Position numbers and translations under genes: made by a program. DNA of 64,000 nucleotides from NCBI GenBank assembly GCA_008690995.1, contig VRMN01000001.1:2232001-2296000 (forward strand), given 5' to 3'. This DNA comes from Porphyridium purpureum (Eukaryota > Rhodophyta > Bangiophyceae > Porphyridiales > Porphyridiaceae). This document shows positions 50,124-59,945 of this stretch, piece by piece; positions within the stretch are counted from its first letter, which is position 1; each line of letters starts with the position of its first letter. Under the pieces are notes generated by a model. That model saw only the letters and a list, made by a program, of their open reading frames with translations, did no database searches and was not told the DNA's origin.

Positions 50124-51932
50124 ATGGCGTTCGCTGGTGGCGTTGGTAGCTTCAGCGAAGATGTGCACGCACGGCGCGCGTCAGAGATGGCGGCGCGCAG
50201 GCTGCCGCGACGTGGCTGGCGGCCATGGCGGCTGCGTGCATGCAAAGCAGCGGCACTGAGTTCTGTGGCGTTGGTGCTGATGCTGGCGGCTATCGTGGCG
50301 GGAATCCCAGACGCCGTGCACCAGACGGGCAAGACGGCGCGCGCCATGCTACAGATGTATGTGGTGTCTGGCGTGGAATTTGTGCGCTTGGGGAACGATA
50401 TGCGACGTGAAGCAGAAGGTGCGAACTTTGCCCGTACCAAAAGTATGGCAGAAGCAGCGCAAGATGTGCAGCGACGCACGAACATACCCCCAAGAGTTGT
50501 TGTGCAAGACGGGCAGGTGAAAGCGGCGTTTGCGCCGGATTGCTCATTGCAACTGTCTGCCGCGGTCCCGATAGCTACCGTATCGGCAGAATCGGATGAT
50601 ACGGATGCAGTGATAAGGGAGGACAGCCCGCAGTGTTTCTTGGTCGGCGAATTTGCCGATCGGCTCTTTGTAGAGTTTCAGTTCGGTGCTGGAGGCAGGC
50701 GGTCGTATTTATTCCAGGAGCCGACGATAAAATGGTCTGCGACAAACTCTGATGGTCATCAGGGAGTCAATTCCATGCAGGTCGGCGTGGAAGATTACGC
50801 CGTATGCCTTGAATGTGGCCTCGGCAAGTTCTCGGTTGGCTTTCGATGTCCGGAAGTCGAAGATTTTGTCGACAGCGCCACTTATTGGACAGTGGACATC
50901 GAAGTGCGTGCGCTGAAAACAGGCTCTATCCAATTGCGCGTGCAGAAACTTTGCGCCAAACCCGGCTCGATCAACCCCTTTGTTCAGGCGGGGCGTGTGA
51001 ATGTCGCCAAGCAGCTTGAGCTAATCTTATCATCCGCCCAAGATGCCGCCAACAGATCAGAGCACAAAGGCGTTCTGGAGTTCCCGCATTGGATTTCCCC
51101 GAATGCTGCTTCGGTCTTGGTTGGGCTCATTCATCAGCAACCGCTCGGGGTACAAACCTTTCGGGTTCCCGAGATCACGATCCTAAATCCAGAGTCCAAG
51201 ATGCGCGTGCGCGTTCACCCGAGCAATCAAAATGGTGGCATAGTCCCGGACGAGTACACGTCTTTCGCAGTGAATTTTGAGTGTGCGGACTCTGATAGCG
51301 CGCGAATTTTGGTCACGATCCCCATTCCACCATTTGACCCGGTTTTCGTGCGTATGGCCAAGAACTGCGGCGGGCTGCCGCCAGCGTCATTGAGCGTGAG
51401 CACCATTGATTTCGGCGAGCGCAACGTTTACCATGAGGGTATTCTTGTGTCGGCATCCTCAATGGACGGTACGGGAAGTTTTGATGCCGATGCGCTGTTC
51501 ATGGACGAATCTGTGAACGTGATGGACTTCTTCCTCGAAAGCACGGATAGAGAGGAAGAGCTCAGATTCGAGCCGTTTATGCTGACCGTGAATAACGAGT
51601 CGACTGCTTTTGCTCGAGTGGTAGTGCCGCCTTTTCAGTCACTGTTTTTCATGAACCCGGCGGGTCAAGCAATCGCGCCACTCTCGAGCAAACGACTGCG
51701 CACGCATGTAATATGCAAACGCGCAGGCCTTGTTACCATCCGCCTCGACCTGAAGGTAGTTGCTTTTGCCAAAATTACGGTGGTGATCGAAAAGCGGTGC
51801 AAGGATCCTCGCATCCATACGGCCAGAGATCCAAAGACACATTTTATTCGGCTCGTGCTCGGTCTACTCGTTTTGGGTGTGGGCGCATACGTCGCTGCCC
51901 TTCGATACGTCCGCGCGCGACGGCGGAAGTAA
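50124..51932 (+). CDS. Unknown protein with N- and C-terminal membrane anchors
   Basis: 602 residues from the ATG at 50124. A basic cytosolic start (RRLPRRGWRPWRLRACK) precedes one hydrophobic helix, AAALSSVALVLMLAAIVAG (about 42-60). About 480 residues follow that are beta-strand rich with scattered Cys, suggesting a luminal or extracellular domain. A second helix, FIRLVLGLLVLGVGAYVAAL, lies at about 573-592, followed by a basic tail RYVRARRRK. Both ends are therefore cytosolic, with a large loop between. Possible repeating beta units are seen in the middle (e.g. FRVPEITILNPESKMRVRVH), recalling Ig-like or MSP-like folds. I do not recognise the family. It lies 137 bases after YIPF on the same strand. 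Confidence 0.75.
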   Translation: MAFAGGVGSFSEDVHARRASEMAARRLPRRGWRPWRLRACKAAALSSVALVLMLAAIVAGIPDAVHQTGKTARAMLQMYVVSGVEFVRLGNDMRREAEGANFARTKSMAEAAQDVQRRTNIPPRVVVQDGQVKAAFAPDCSLQLSAAVPIATVSAESDDTDAVIREDSPQCFLVGEFADRLFVEFQFGAGGRRSYLFQEPTIKWSATNSDGHQGVNSMQVGVEDYAVCLECGLGKFSVGFRCPEVEDFVDSATYWTVDIEVRALKTGSIQLRVQKLCAKPGSINPFVQAGRVNVAKQLELILSSAQDAANRSEHKGVLEFPHWISPNAASVLVGLIHQQPLGVQTFRVPEITILNPESKMRVRVHPSNQNGGIVPDEYTSFAVNFECADSDSARILVTIPIPPFDPVFVRMAKNCGGLPPASLSVSTIDFGERNVYHEGILVSASSMDGTGSFDADALFMDESVNVMDFFLESTDREEELRFEPFMLTVNNESTAFARVVVPPFQSLFFMNPAGQAIAPLSSKRLRTHVICKRAGLVTIRLDLKVVAFAKITVVIEKRCKDPRIHTARDPKTHFIRLVLGLLVLGVGAYVAALRYVRARRRK

Positions 51933-52023
51933 GTATTGTTTCCATGCTATGAGACAGACCCCGACGGTCGATCGAGAGCCTTTATCTAACCGGCTCGGAA
52001 AGGAAGACGACGTGATCGATAGA

Positions 52024-55000
52024 CTACACCTCATGTCTCTTTTGCGCTTGAATGAACCGGTAGAGCTCGTGGCGGATCAAGCGCCGTTGCCTAAGTACAA
52101 CTACGACTATCGTGATGAAAAGCATGGCGCTTGCTCCTCTTAGCGCGGAATGCCGGTCTATATCGTGTTTGAAATAATCCCCAGGCATTCTGGAAAGCGA
52201 CAGGCTTCCTGGAGGTAACTTGACGTTGACCTCACTTGTGGCACGCTCGCCCGAGCTATCGATAACGTGCGCTCTTCGGACATGAGGAAAGTGCACAGCT
52301 TCCACGTGAGCAGAAATTGGCACGGCTCTTACGGTCTCGTCAGAGCAGACCGAGCTTCCAGCCAGCTCTCCCGACACAGAAGAACGCGAAAAAGGCTTAA
52401 AACTTGCAAGCATTTGCTGAGGAATGTCAAACAATCGCGGCGGAAGTTGCTCTTTTAGTGTGCGTGACGTTTGCCATGAAGCAGCGCCGTAGGCCTTTTC
52501 TTTCGAACCCCAAGCCTTGGCCTCCATTCTTTCCGCTGGTTTCGTGGATGCCGCCATCGCATTGAGCGCGCGCGTAACGACGTCGAAACACGGCTTTGTC
52601 GTAGCCAAATCCACGTACTGAGAATCAATACAAGTAGTATCACCCATCGCAAAAATAGAGCCGCCCGATGTGCTCACATTCCGAGCCAGAACAAGCATGG
52701 CTTGATCAGGAATGGGCACACGCGGGGCACTGCGGCCCTTGTTGGCAGAGCACGAATGTCCATGAAGCACCTCGGCACCGAACGGGATCCAATCAGGATC
52801 TATTGGCGCACCGTCTCGGACCGTGAATGACAGCCCGTCAGATCGGACCGTGCACGAGACAACCGCGTCAGTGAAGCGGATGCCAAAAGGCGAAAGTATT
52901 TCATTCAAAGCCATCAGGTTCGACCCACCACTTACTGCACTCCACTGCGTGCGAGATGATTCGTCATAAAAGCTTAGTTCGCTTGCAATCTTGGCATTGA
53001 ACCATTCCGCAAAGACCAGCAAGTTTCCGCCTTGTTCCTGCACAAAGTGCTGCAGAATCACAATGTCTCGCGAATCAAAAAGTTCCTCCGGATCCACCAG
53101 CATGATGTTCCCATAGTTCGTGAGAACACTGGAGCCGGTTGTTCGGCAGCAGCAGTACCAGGGCGTGTTCCAAAGTTCCACAAAGTAGCCTGCTTTCACA
53201 AGCGCACGGAACAGGCCGTGGAAGTTTGTGTGCGGGTGATCGCCCAGCCAATCCATCATATATCGCGAGTCGAAGAGGTTATCTCGTGGCACATAGCCCG
53301 GCGGGTAACTCACGGAATGAAATTGATCCCACAGTATTCGCTTTTCACGAGACGGACGTGGTACGATTTTGACTCTTATCGGAAAATCAACAGAGTCTGT
53401 CTCTTCCACAAAAAGCCGCAGCACTCCAGTGGCAGTGATGGCTGGAATACTTCCGCTGCCTCCCAGAAAGGCCGCGTTTGGAAGCTGGTCGTTTACCTCA
53501 ATGTGAAGACCAAAAGCACCGCACCAAGCTGATAGTGGCTGCTCGAGACCTGAGGCAGATACATGAAGCCACTTTCCGTGCTCGGAATCGGGGAGCCACT
53601 CGACGCGCTTTATGCGAGAGCGGCTGTAGCGATGACCCGTCCCGGAGCTGAACAGTGTGATGTTCAGTGACATCGGCATCGAAGAAACAAAGAGAGGCTG
53701 AGCGCAGAATGGCCACATGTACTCGCACGGATGCTCGTCCATGTCTACGTATGCGGGCAGCAAAGAGAGTGATGAGGATCCTGGCACGCCAGCCTGCGGA
53801 CCAAGAATAATTCGTTTGAGTTCCTGAGCCGCCTCATATATGTCCAGTAATCCTGAGCCTTGCTCGTACATGCTCGACTCAGGCAGGCGACTCGCCGAAC
53901 GAAGAAGTGCTCTTTTGATACTTCCAACGTGAACGGCGCCGCTCAAGCGGGCTTCCTCGGGCAGTGCAGAGATCATGAGAGCCAGCGCGCCAGAAACAAT
54001 GGCGGCCGTAAAGGAGGAGCCAGAAACTCGGTCGCATTGATAGGGGTGCCGATGGTTCAGCGCCTCTAGCTGCCGCCCATAAGTCACAATATCTGGCTTC
54101 ACGCGGCCGTACGCGAACGGACCAGAATCAATCTCGTGAAGTGTCATGCCGCGCGACGTGAATTTCGCTACGGACCCGTCTAGCTCCACTCCCCCAACGC
54201 CAACCACATGAATCAGGTCCGCAGGGTTATTTGCCGAGCCCCACAGAGGGCCGTCGTTGCCAATGGCAGAGACTACGATAACACCGGCTTCAGCAAGCTC
54301 TCGAATCTTGTCAATAAATGGTACGTCATGGTGATCTGGGCCGCCAATGGACAAATTTAACACATGCACGTTTGCATGGAGTGCATAGTTGAAGGCGTCG
54401 AGAAACCAAGCTGTGAATGACACAAGCGCTCCTTGAAAGACACGAAAGATCACAAGCTCACTGTCAGGAGCAATACCAGGACACATAGCATGGTTTGACG
54501 CAATCAGGCTAGCAACATACGTACCGTGTCCAACGGTATCTTCCGTAGAGGATTCGTTAGTCCAGCTTGTTCGCTCGCTTACATGTATGATCTCGGGCAC
54601 ATCGCGGGCGAGACCAGTGTCAAAGACCGCAACGCGCACACCAGCTCCTTTATACCCAAGCGCCCACAAACGATGAGCATTAAAAAGTTTGAGGTTTCTT
54701 ACCGAGTCTAGATTCTCAGAAGACCCTCGGCTCGAAGTCCTGCCTGCGTTTTCGGGTTCTGGTGGGACGAGAGCCAACATGCGCGTTTTCCCCGGCCGCT
54801 GCTCAGGAAATATTTGTCTCACGTCTGGATCACCACGCAGATACTCGAGCAAGTCTACGAAACAAGAAGCGCGAATCTCGGCGTCTCGTTCGAGTTCTTC
54901 GTCCGGCAGCTCCACGTTCAAATGTAAAATGTCCGTTGGAAAGGCGTACCGTCGCGCCAAGTTCGTTGCTTGCAGCTGGACCCTGACCGTCGCAAAGTCC

Positions 55001-55254
55001 GCTGGAAAGAAAAAGTCATCCGTACTCGCCTCACTGTTTTTCGTTCGCGTGAGAATGCTTCGAGCCCTCTTCTCTTGGTCTTCTGGGAGCCTCTTTTCCC
55101 GCATCTGGACCACCCATCGAGTGCTCGCAGCCAGGCCTGCGCGACATGCAAGCACGGGAGCAAAGGCACGGATGACAAGGAGCACAGCAAGTACCAAAAG
55201 AAAGAATTCCCGGCTACTCGACCGCCACCGCCTTTCCCGCATGTCCCTGGTCAT
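52024..55254 (-). CDS. MBTPS1: Membrane-bound transcription factor site-1 protease (S1P/SKI-1)
   Basis: 1076 residues, close to the 1052 of the human enzyme. A signal/anchor is at about 17-36 (FFLLVLAVLLVIRAFAPVLA), a propeptide follows, then a subtilase domain with catalytic Asp212 (VAVFDTGL), His243 (VGHGTYVASL), the oxyanion Asn333 (IGNDGP) and Ser414 (SGSSFTAAIV). Downstream sequence follows S1P closely: RILWDQFHSVSYPPGYVPRD, HPHTNFHGLFRAL and LVDPEELF. A membrane helix lies near the C-terminus (SAMLFITIVVVVLRQRRL) with a basic tail. S1P cleaves SREBP/ATF6-type factors and plant bZIP17/28 in the Golgi. The ATG overlaps the stop of the OB-fold gene by 4 nt; a second in-frame Met is at residue 5. 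Confidence 0.96.
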   Translation of the reverse strand: MTRDMRERRWRSSSREFFLLVLAVLLVIRAFAPVLACRAGLAASTRWVVQMREKRLPEDQEKRARSILTRTKNSEASTDDFFFPADFATVRVQLQATNLARRYAFPTDILHLNVELPDEELERDAEIRASCFVDLLEYLRGDPDVRQIFPEQRPGKTRMLALVPPEPENAGRTSSRGSSENLDSVRNLKLFNAHRLWALGYKGAGVRVAVFDTGLARDVPEIIHVSERTSWTNESSTEDTVGHGTYVASLIASNHAMCPGIAPDSELVIFRVFQGALVSFTAWFLDAFNYALHANVHVLNLSIGGPDHHDVPFIDKIRELAEAGVIVVSAIGNDGPLWGSANNPADLIHVVGVGGVELDGSVAKFTSRGMTLHEIDSGPFAYGRVKPDIVTYGRQLEALNHRHPYQCDRVSGSSFTAAIVSGALALMISALPEEARLSGAVHVGSIKRALLRSASRLPESSMYEQGSGLLDIYEAAQELKRIILGPQAGVPGSSSLSLLPAYVDMDEHPCEYMWPFCAQPLFVSSMPMSLNITLFSSGTGHRYSRSRIKRVEWLPDSEHGKWLHVSASGLEQPLSAWCGAFGLHIEVNDQLPNAAFLGGSGSIPAITATGVLRLFVEETDSVDFPIRVKIVPRPSREKRILWDQFHSVSYPPGYVPRDNLFDSRYMMDWLGDHPHTNFHGLFRALVKAGYFVELWNTPWYCCCRTTGSSVLTNYGNIMLVDPEELFDSRDIVILQHFVQEQGGNLLVFAEWFNAKIASELSFYDESSRTQWSAVSGGSNLMALNEILSPFGIRFTDAVVSCTVRSDGLSFTVRDGAPIDPDWIPFGAEVLHGHSCSANKGRSAPRVPIPDQAMLVLARNVSTSGGSIFAMGDTTCIDSQYVDLATTKPCFDVVTRALNAMAASTKPAERMEAKAWGSKEKAYGAASWQTSRTLKEQLPPRLFDIPQQMLASFKPFSRSSVSGELAGSSVCSDETVRAVPISAHVEAVHFPHVRRAHVIDSSGERATSEVNVKLPPGSLSLSRMPGDYFKHDIDRHSALRGASAMLFITIVVVVLRQRRLIRHELYRFIQAQKRHEV

Positions 55255-55772
55255 GGCGCGTCGTGATGTAACGATTCGATGCCTTGGCGCGTCAAAAAGT
55301 TGCGCAGCGCGTTGATGCTATGGTGATGAAGGGGCATGTCCAGTCCCCGCACAGATCTGCACACTCTCACATCAATCTCAACCAGCTCTGAATCCTCGTA
55401 ACCCAGCCGCCGCTGAGCGTTCGCGGGTACCACTTGGCCCAACACTTCTACGCGATCGCCACGTTTGAGCTCGAGTTGGGGAGGCGCCACGCGCATCACG
55501 CAATGCACGAGGACGCTTGAGCCTGTACTGGATACCAGTGGTTCTCCCAATACAAATACGACAGGGCCCGGGCCCCCGTCTCCACTCGAATGTGCGCGGA
55601 CGTTCGTGTTCAACTCCAAGATTACACCTACCACGCGCACATGCTTGCCCTCACGCGCACAGGGCTGGCCGGCTTGTAGCTCTTCGAGGAGCACGAGCTG
55701 CGCGGAAGGCACTGATGGTACAGAGTCGAGTGAGTCACGTGCCAGCGGGTCCAATCCGTTCGAAGCCGCCAT
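55251..55772 (-). CDS. Small OB-fold protein
   Basis: 173 residues. An acidic start of about 30 residues precedes a beta-barrel-like unit: QLVLLEELQAG, GKHVRVVGVILELN, GPVVFVLGEPLV, GSSVLVHCVMRV and KRGDRVEVLGQVVP. The order and the GxxVRVxGxI start match OB-fold proteins such as the TEN1 or RMI2/RPA3-type ssDNA-binding subunits. TEN1 (with CTC1 and STN1) protects telomeres and assists lagging-strand synthesis. I cannot choose among these families by eye. The gene sits between AP-1 gamma, 23 nt upstream, and site-1 protease, overlapping by 4 nt, all on the minus strand. Confidence 0.65.
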   Translation of the reverse strand: MAASNGLDPLARDSLDSVPSVPSAQLVLLEELQAGQPCAREGKHVRVVGVILELNTNVRAHSSGDGGPGPVVFVLGEPLVSSTGSSVLVHCVMRVAPPQLELKRGDRVEVLGQVVPANAQRRLGYEDSELVEIDVRVCRSVRGLDMPLHHHSINALRNFLTRQGIESLHHDAP

Positions 55773-55795
55773 ATCGCGCTGCGGATTTATTTCAG

Positions 55796-58700
55796 CTACT
55801 GGGAATGGGCGGCGAGCACGTCCTTGATAGCGCCTTCCTCAACAAACCCACCCAGTTCGATGCGAAAGCGGAGCTGGAACGGCTTGTTCTCGCCAACCAT
55901 GCGGTTTGTGAGCGTGAATCGCTGATGAGCTTGTGATCCGCGCGGGATCGACGTCTCCGAAGGCGGCTCAATCACCAGGGCAATATACTTAGGTACCGCA
56001 ACCTGCAGCACAAAGTGCGGCACTTCCGATGCACTTTCGTTCGTGATAGTGAAAAGACTTTGGACCGTGTCTGCAGCGTCCGTTCTCGAGAAGGACATGA
56101 CCGCCCGCAGGCCCGGTTTCTGGACCACCACGTGATCCACGCGGGATGATGAAGACGATACAATCACTGCAGCGGCGGGGGCCTTCTTAGAGTCGAGCAA
56201 CCCTTCTCGGTTTCCTGCAGCCGTCTGCGGTGGCTGGTTCACGGGAACTGCTGTGGATCGTGCTTCAGCACCACCAAAATCTCCAAGGATGTCCGCCAAA
56301 GCGTCCTGACTGCTGCTAGGCTGAGTTTGTGACGTTCCATTTGTCCCCATCGGTAGTGGAGACGGCGCACCGAATCCGCTCAGCAAATCCAAGCCGCTAT
56401 TCTCCGCAGCATTCACAGGATTCTGTGCCGGCGCTTCGGTACCTGCGATCGACAAGAGATCGAATCCGCCGACGCCGCTGCCTCGAGCAGCTTTGCCAGT
56501 ACTCACATCGCCACCTCCAAGCGTGAGTGCTGCAAATTCAGATGAACCGTGTGCTGCTCCCGGTGCCTGTGCCGATCCGGTTCCTTCAAGCCCAAACAAA
56601 TCTGCAAGGAGATCGTTTGCCCTGTTCGGGGGCACCCCACTTGACACAACTTGATTAGATGCAAATTCGTCATCTAGAAGGTTAATCAAGGATACTCCTG
56701 TGCTGCCGCCACGTGCACCAATGACGCCACCTCCACTTCTACTCAGCACGCCCTCTCCGCGACGCATGCTTTTTGATTCTCTGCGCATGTCTCCCAAAAA
56801 TTTGGTCCGTCTGTCCTCGTAGTTGTATGCAGGCATGGGTGCAAGCACTTTGGCGCGAAGCTCGGCCTTCTCTGAGGTCAGAAGTACGGAATACTCGCAT
56901 GCGCGCTGCTGCGTTTCGACATCCGGATGACTGCGATACGGCGCCAGGACCTCACGAGAAGCGAGCATATTCTCGGCGCCCTCGTTTGGCGAGCGCGCTA
57001 TCAGCTTGGCCACTGTTAGCAAACCCACGTGGCGAATTGAAATCAGCTCAGCCATTCGTAATCGGCCCCAATCATCGTCAATATCGTATGTTCCCACAGT
57101 AAACTCGTCCGATGCCTCAACGAGGCGCACAATCTGACCCAAAAGTGTTCGAAAGTCTGGGGACCTTCCGCTATTGCCAAGCTCAAGCGCCCTGGTACTA
57201 TTCGAAAACATCGAAAGCGGTACGAGCGAATCAGTGTCGCTCGACTTTGCGTTGTTCATCCACACATTGCCGTACTCGCCGACGAGCGACACGGCCAAAC
57301 GCTCACAGCGCGGCTTTCTGTCACGCAACGCGCCTAAAGGAGGTGCAATACATTTTGCGTGCAATGCTTCGACTGTCGACACCCGCGTGCGGGTGTCACT
57401 TACAGAGAGAAGTGCAATGAAGAGCGCAACTAGCCTGTCTGGTACGCGAACATCGGCTGCAAGCAGCATCTGAATGTAAACGGACGCTTTGTCTGAAAGC
57501 TCACGCTGGAAGGTTTCTGCAAGTGCCGCAATTTTGGAACACAAGCGCGGCTGCTCTTCCGCGGCGCAGTTCCAGAGGTAATGAATCAATTCTTGGATGA
57601 TTGAAGAAGCGTTTTCGGCGTCTGCCATTGTGTACAACAAGTCAACTGCGCGAGTGCGGATCGAAATATCTGTGTGCTTCAGACATCCAACTACGGTGGT
57701 CAGGTGTTTCTTCACGCCCGCGGGATTCACGGCTACCATGGCGCGAAGCTCCCGCAGTGCCACATATTTCACGTTGTGGTCTTTGTGCTGAAGAAACGTG
57801 CCCAACAATTTCAGCACCGTCTGCGTCATCGTGTCCTCCACGTCCAATGTAGTGCACGTAATCACGACCTCGTAAAGAATGGATACGCCTGCGACTTTCG
57901 TTGGCTCGATGAGCTGCACTACCGTCGTGAGTAATGTGCACAAGTTGCGCACGGCGGTAGGTTCATTTCCAGTGAGAATACGAAGCGCCTGAATGCATTT
58001 AGAGATCAGAAACGGATTGGGCACTCCGTGTAATACTGTCTCTGGATCACCCGAGCCTCGTTCGCAAGTATTCATCAGGATCGCGCCGAGCGGGTCAGAG
58101 CAAAGCTTACGCAGGTTCGGTATAACTGACGGGTCGGACAAGCAAATCGCCTCGATGAGGCAGCACACGGTCTGATACACCGACGCGTGACCGTCCTTCG
58201 CAAGCAGGGCGGCAGTCTTGTGGATGAAAAATTCTGTGAGGTCGGGCACTTTGCGAACAATCCTGTCCGTGACGAGTACCGCCTTCTTGACCACGTATGG
58301 ATCTCTGTGATCCAAAAGGCGAGACACTTCTGGCTCCAGATCGCGTAGCATTTCTGCGGACGAGACATTTGCTAGCACGGACAGCGCGAGACCGATCACC
58401 ATGGTTTCGTTTGAATTGAGATCCATCTTGAGCGCGTTGGTGATAAGCATGAGCAGCTCCTGATTCTCATCTAAGAGCACAGTCAGGCCCAAGTAGCCGA
58501 CGCGCTTGTCCTTAAAGTTTTGCGACGCGGCGAGTTTCAAACATTCGATCTGCCCAAAGTCGGTTGGGTAGCCATTCATGTGAAAAAACACGAGTTTCTG
58601 GACATTGCGACGTCGGAATGCCGTGTCACCCTCACGAAACAGATCCCGAATATGCGCCGACTCCTTCTTCACAAACGCGCGCTCCTCCTCCACTGTCTTG

Positions 58701-58813
58701 CACTCACGGTACGCCTTGATGCAATCTTTCAGGCTCCGGCACACGTACGTTCGCTTCGCCTTGTTGTACGCCTCACGCGTCTTCTTATACACCTTGCGCG
58801 CCTCCTTCTCCAT
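55796..58813 (-). CDS. AP1G: AP-1 clathrin adaptor complex, gamma subunit
   Basis: 1005 residues from the ATG at 58813 (MEKEARKVYKKTREAYNKAK). The first 30 residues are a basic extension not usual in the family. The trunk (about 30-620) follows gamma-adaptin: FFHMNGYPTDFGQIECLKLA, DKRVGYLGLTVLL, DLNSNETMVIGLAL and RDPYVVKKAVL. A disordered hinge (about 640-890) carries a clathrin box LINLLDDE (about 707) and several DLL-type motifs. The ear domain at about 895-1005 (AVMSFSRTDAADTVQSLFTI to FRIELGGFVEEG) is of the gamma-adaptin type. AP-1 sorts cargo between trans-Golgi and endosomes. The ear separates it from AP-2 alpha and AP-3 delta. Confidence 0.95.
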   Translation of the reverse strand: MEKEARKVYKKTREAYNKAKRTYVCRSLKDCIKAYRECKTVEEERAFVKKESAHIRDLFREGDTAFRRRNVQKLVFFHMNGYPTDFGQIECLKLAASQNFKDKRVGYLGLTVLLDENQELLMLITNALKMDLNSNETMVIGLALSVLANVSSAEMLRDLEPEVSRLLDHRDPYVVKKAVLVTDRIVRKVPDLTEFFIHKTAALLAKDGHASVYQTVCCLIEAICLSDPSVIPNLRKLCSDPLGAILMNTCERGSGDPETVLHGVPNPFLISKCIQALRILTGNEPTAVRNLCTLLTTVVQLIEPTKVAGVSILYEVVITCTTLDVEDTMTQTVLKLLGTFLQHKDHNVKYVALRELRAMVAVNPAGVKKHLTTVVGCLKHTDISIRTRAVDLLYTMADAENASSIIQELIHYLWNCAAEEQPRLCSKIAALAETFQRELSDKASVYIQMLLAADVRVPDRLVALFIALLSVSDTRTRVSTVEALHAKCIAPPLGALRDRKPRCERLAVSLVGEYGNVWMNNAKSSDTDSLVPLSMFSNSTRALELGNSGRSPDFRTLLGQIVRLVEASDEFTVGTYDIDDDWGRLRMAELISIRHVGLLTVAKLIARSPNEGAENMLASREVLAPYRSHPDVETQQRACEYSVLLTSEKAELRAKVLAPMPAYNYEDRRTKFLGDMRRESKSMRRGEGVLSRSGGGVIGARGGSTGVSLINLLDDEFASNQVVSSGVPPNRANDLLADLFGLEGTGSAQAPGAAHGSSEFAALTLGGGDVSTGKAARGSGVGGFDLLSIAGTEAPAQNPVNAAENSGLDLLSGFGAPSPLPMGTNGTSQTQPSSSQDALADILGDFGGAEARSTAVPVNQPPQTAAGNREGLLDSKKAPAAAVIVSSSSSRVDHVVVQKPGLRAVMSFSRTDAADTVQSLFTITNESASEVPHFVLQVAVPKYIALVIEPPSETSIPRGSQAHQRFTLTNRMVGENKPFQLRFRIELGGFVEEGAIKDVLAAHSQ

Positions 58814-59522
58814 TGCAGTGCGTCTGACCACAGCCACCTCCCCTTCTTTCCGCTATTCCCGCTCCAGCCCACACTCGCACCCACCCACACGCCGGCACGT
58901 CGACACTTCTTCGCCGTCACTCGTCGAGCGGCCTATCCCGCACATGCGCTTCTTTGTCAGCGAGCCCTCTCGAGCAAGTTATGGCTCCGCCCGCGGTGTT
59001 GGGGTGAGTCGAGACAGGTCCTGAAGGTTAACGAGACGCACGCGCAGCCTTCCCTCTTCGATCGGGCGGAACGCCAGCAACGGGCAAGGCAGACGGAGCC
59101 GACAAAGCCAAGCGGCATGAAGTTGCAAGCGAAAGACGGAGTGGAACTGAAGCAGGTCGCTTGTGGCAGAGGGTGCTTAGGGGTCGAGTAGAGTATTGAC
59201 TGTGAGGCGGACACATGAAGGAGCGCGATGTAAAACGCTTGCTCTAGTGGTGCCGAAATGAGGCGACTTGAGATTGGTGACTCTTTCGGCTTTCTTCTAC
59301 CCTCTTACTGTGCGCCACGCTTTGAGCAATTTCTCGAGCCTCGTCACATCGCAGATAAATGAGACTCGAGGTACTCAATGCATCCTTTTACTCTAAACTT
59401 GCGCACGTGATGCGACGAGCGGAGGATTCTACGAGGAGCGACTCGAACGACGGCTCACCGCCACAAGAGACATCTAGTCTAGCGCAGTGACGAGCGCGCA
59501 ACTGGGGCAGCGGCTGCGATGG
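58814..59522. promoter_or_regulatory. Region upstream of AP-1 gamma
   Basis: About 710 bases between the AP-1 gamma ATG and the stop of the C2 gene, both minus strand. 58820-58900 is purine-rich on the sense strand. No exact GTACAGT and no gene are seen. Confidence 0.4.
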
Positions 59523-59945
59523 CTAATCCGAATCGGAAGTGGATTCGTACTCGCCAAAGATGCCAGCGCTGCCCTCCTCGTAGATGAGCTCGACCTGCAC
59601 CTCGCCGCCCTTCTCGAGCGGAAACGAGCCGCTCACCGTGCCGGAGGAGATCAGCTGGTCCACTGGGATCTCCACAACACCGACGTCCTTGTCGCGGCCA
59701 AAGTTCTTATCACGGACCACGATCTTGACTGCGATGTACTCTCCCTTGAGTCCGATTGTCTTGTCCAAGTCGAACGACACATCCGTCCCCTTCTCGGCGC
59801 CCGTCTTGATCGCGAGCGATTCCTTGGAGCCGATCAACGCGTCCTTGATCATGAACACGCGAAGCATCGCCTTGGTGTCGTCCGGCAAGCCCGTGGCCGA
59901 CGGGATCTTCACCGTCAGCTTGCCCTTCATTTCCGTGCCCCCCAT
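59523..59945 (-). CDS. Small C2-domain protein
   Basis: 140 residues from the ATG at 59945 (MGGTEMKGKLTVKIPSATGL); the frame is open 16 codons upstream. The whole chain is one C2-like beta sandwich: KGKLTVKIPSATGLPDD, MLRVFMIKDALI, GTDVSFDLDKTIGLKGEYIA, VKIVVRDKNFGRDKDVGVVE and VEVQVELIYEE-like end strands (GGEVQVELIYEEG). The acidic loop residues (DKNFGRDKD) fit a calcium-binding loop, although the first loop is not fully acidic. Small stand-alone C2 proteins in plants act in membrane signalling. The tail is acidic (EYESTSDSD). Confidence 0.8.
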   Translation of the reverse strand: MGGTEMKGKLTVKIPSATGLPDDTKAMLRVFMIKDALIGSKESLAIKTGAEKGTDVSFDLDKTIGLKGEYIAVKIVVRDKNFGRDKDVGVVEIPVDQLISSGTVSGSFPLEKGGEVQVELIYEEGSAGIFGEYESTSDSD

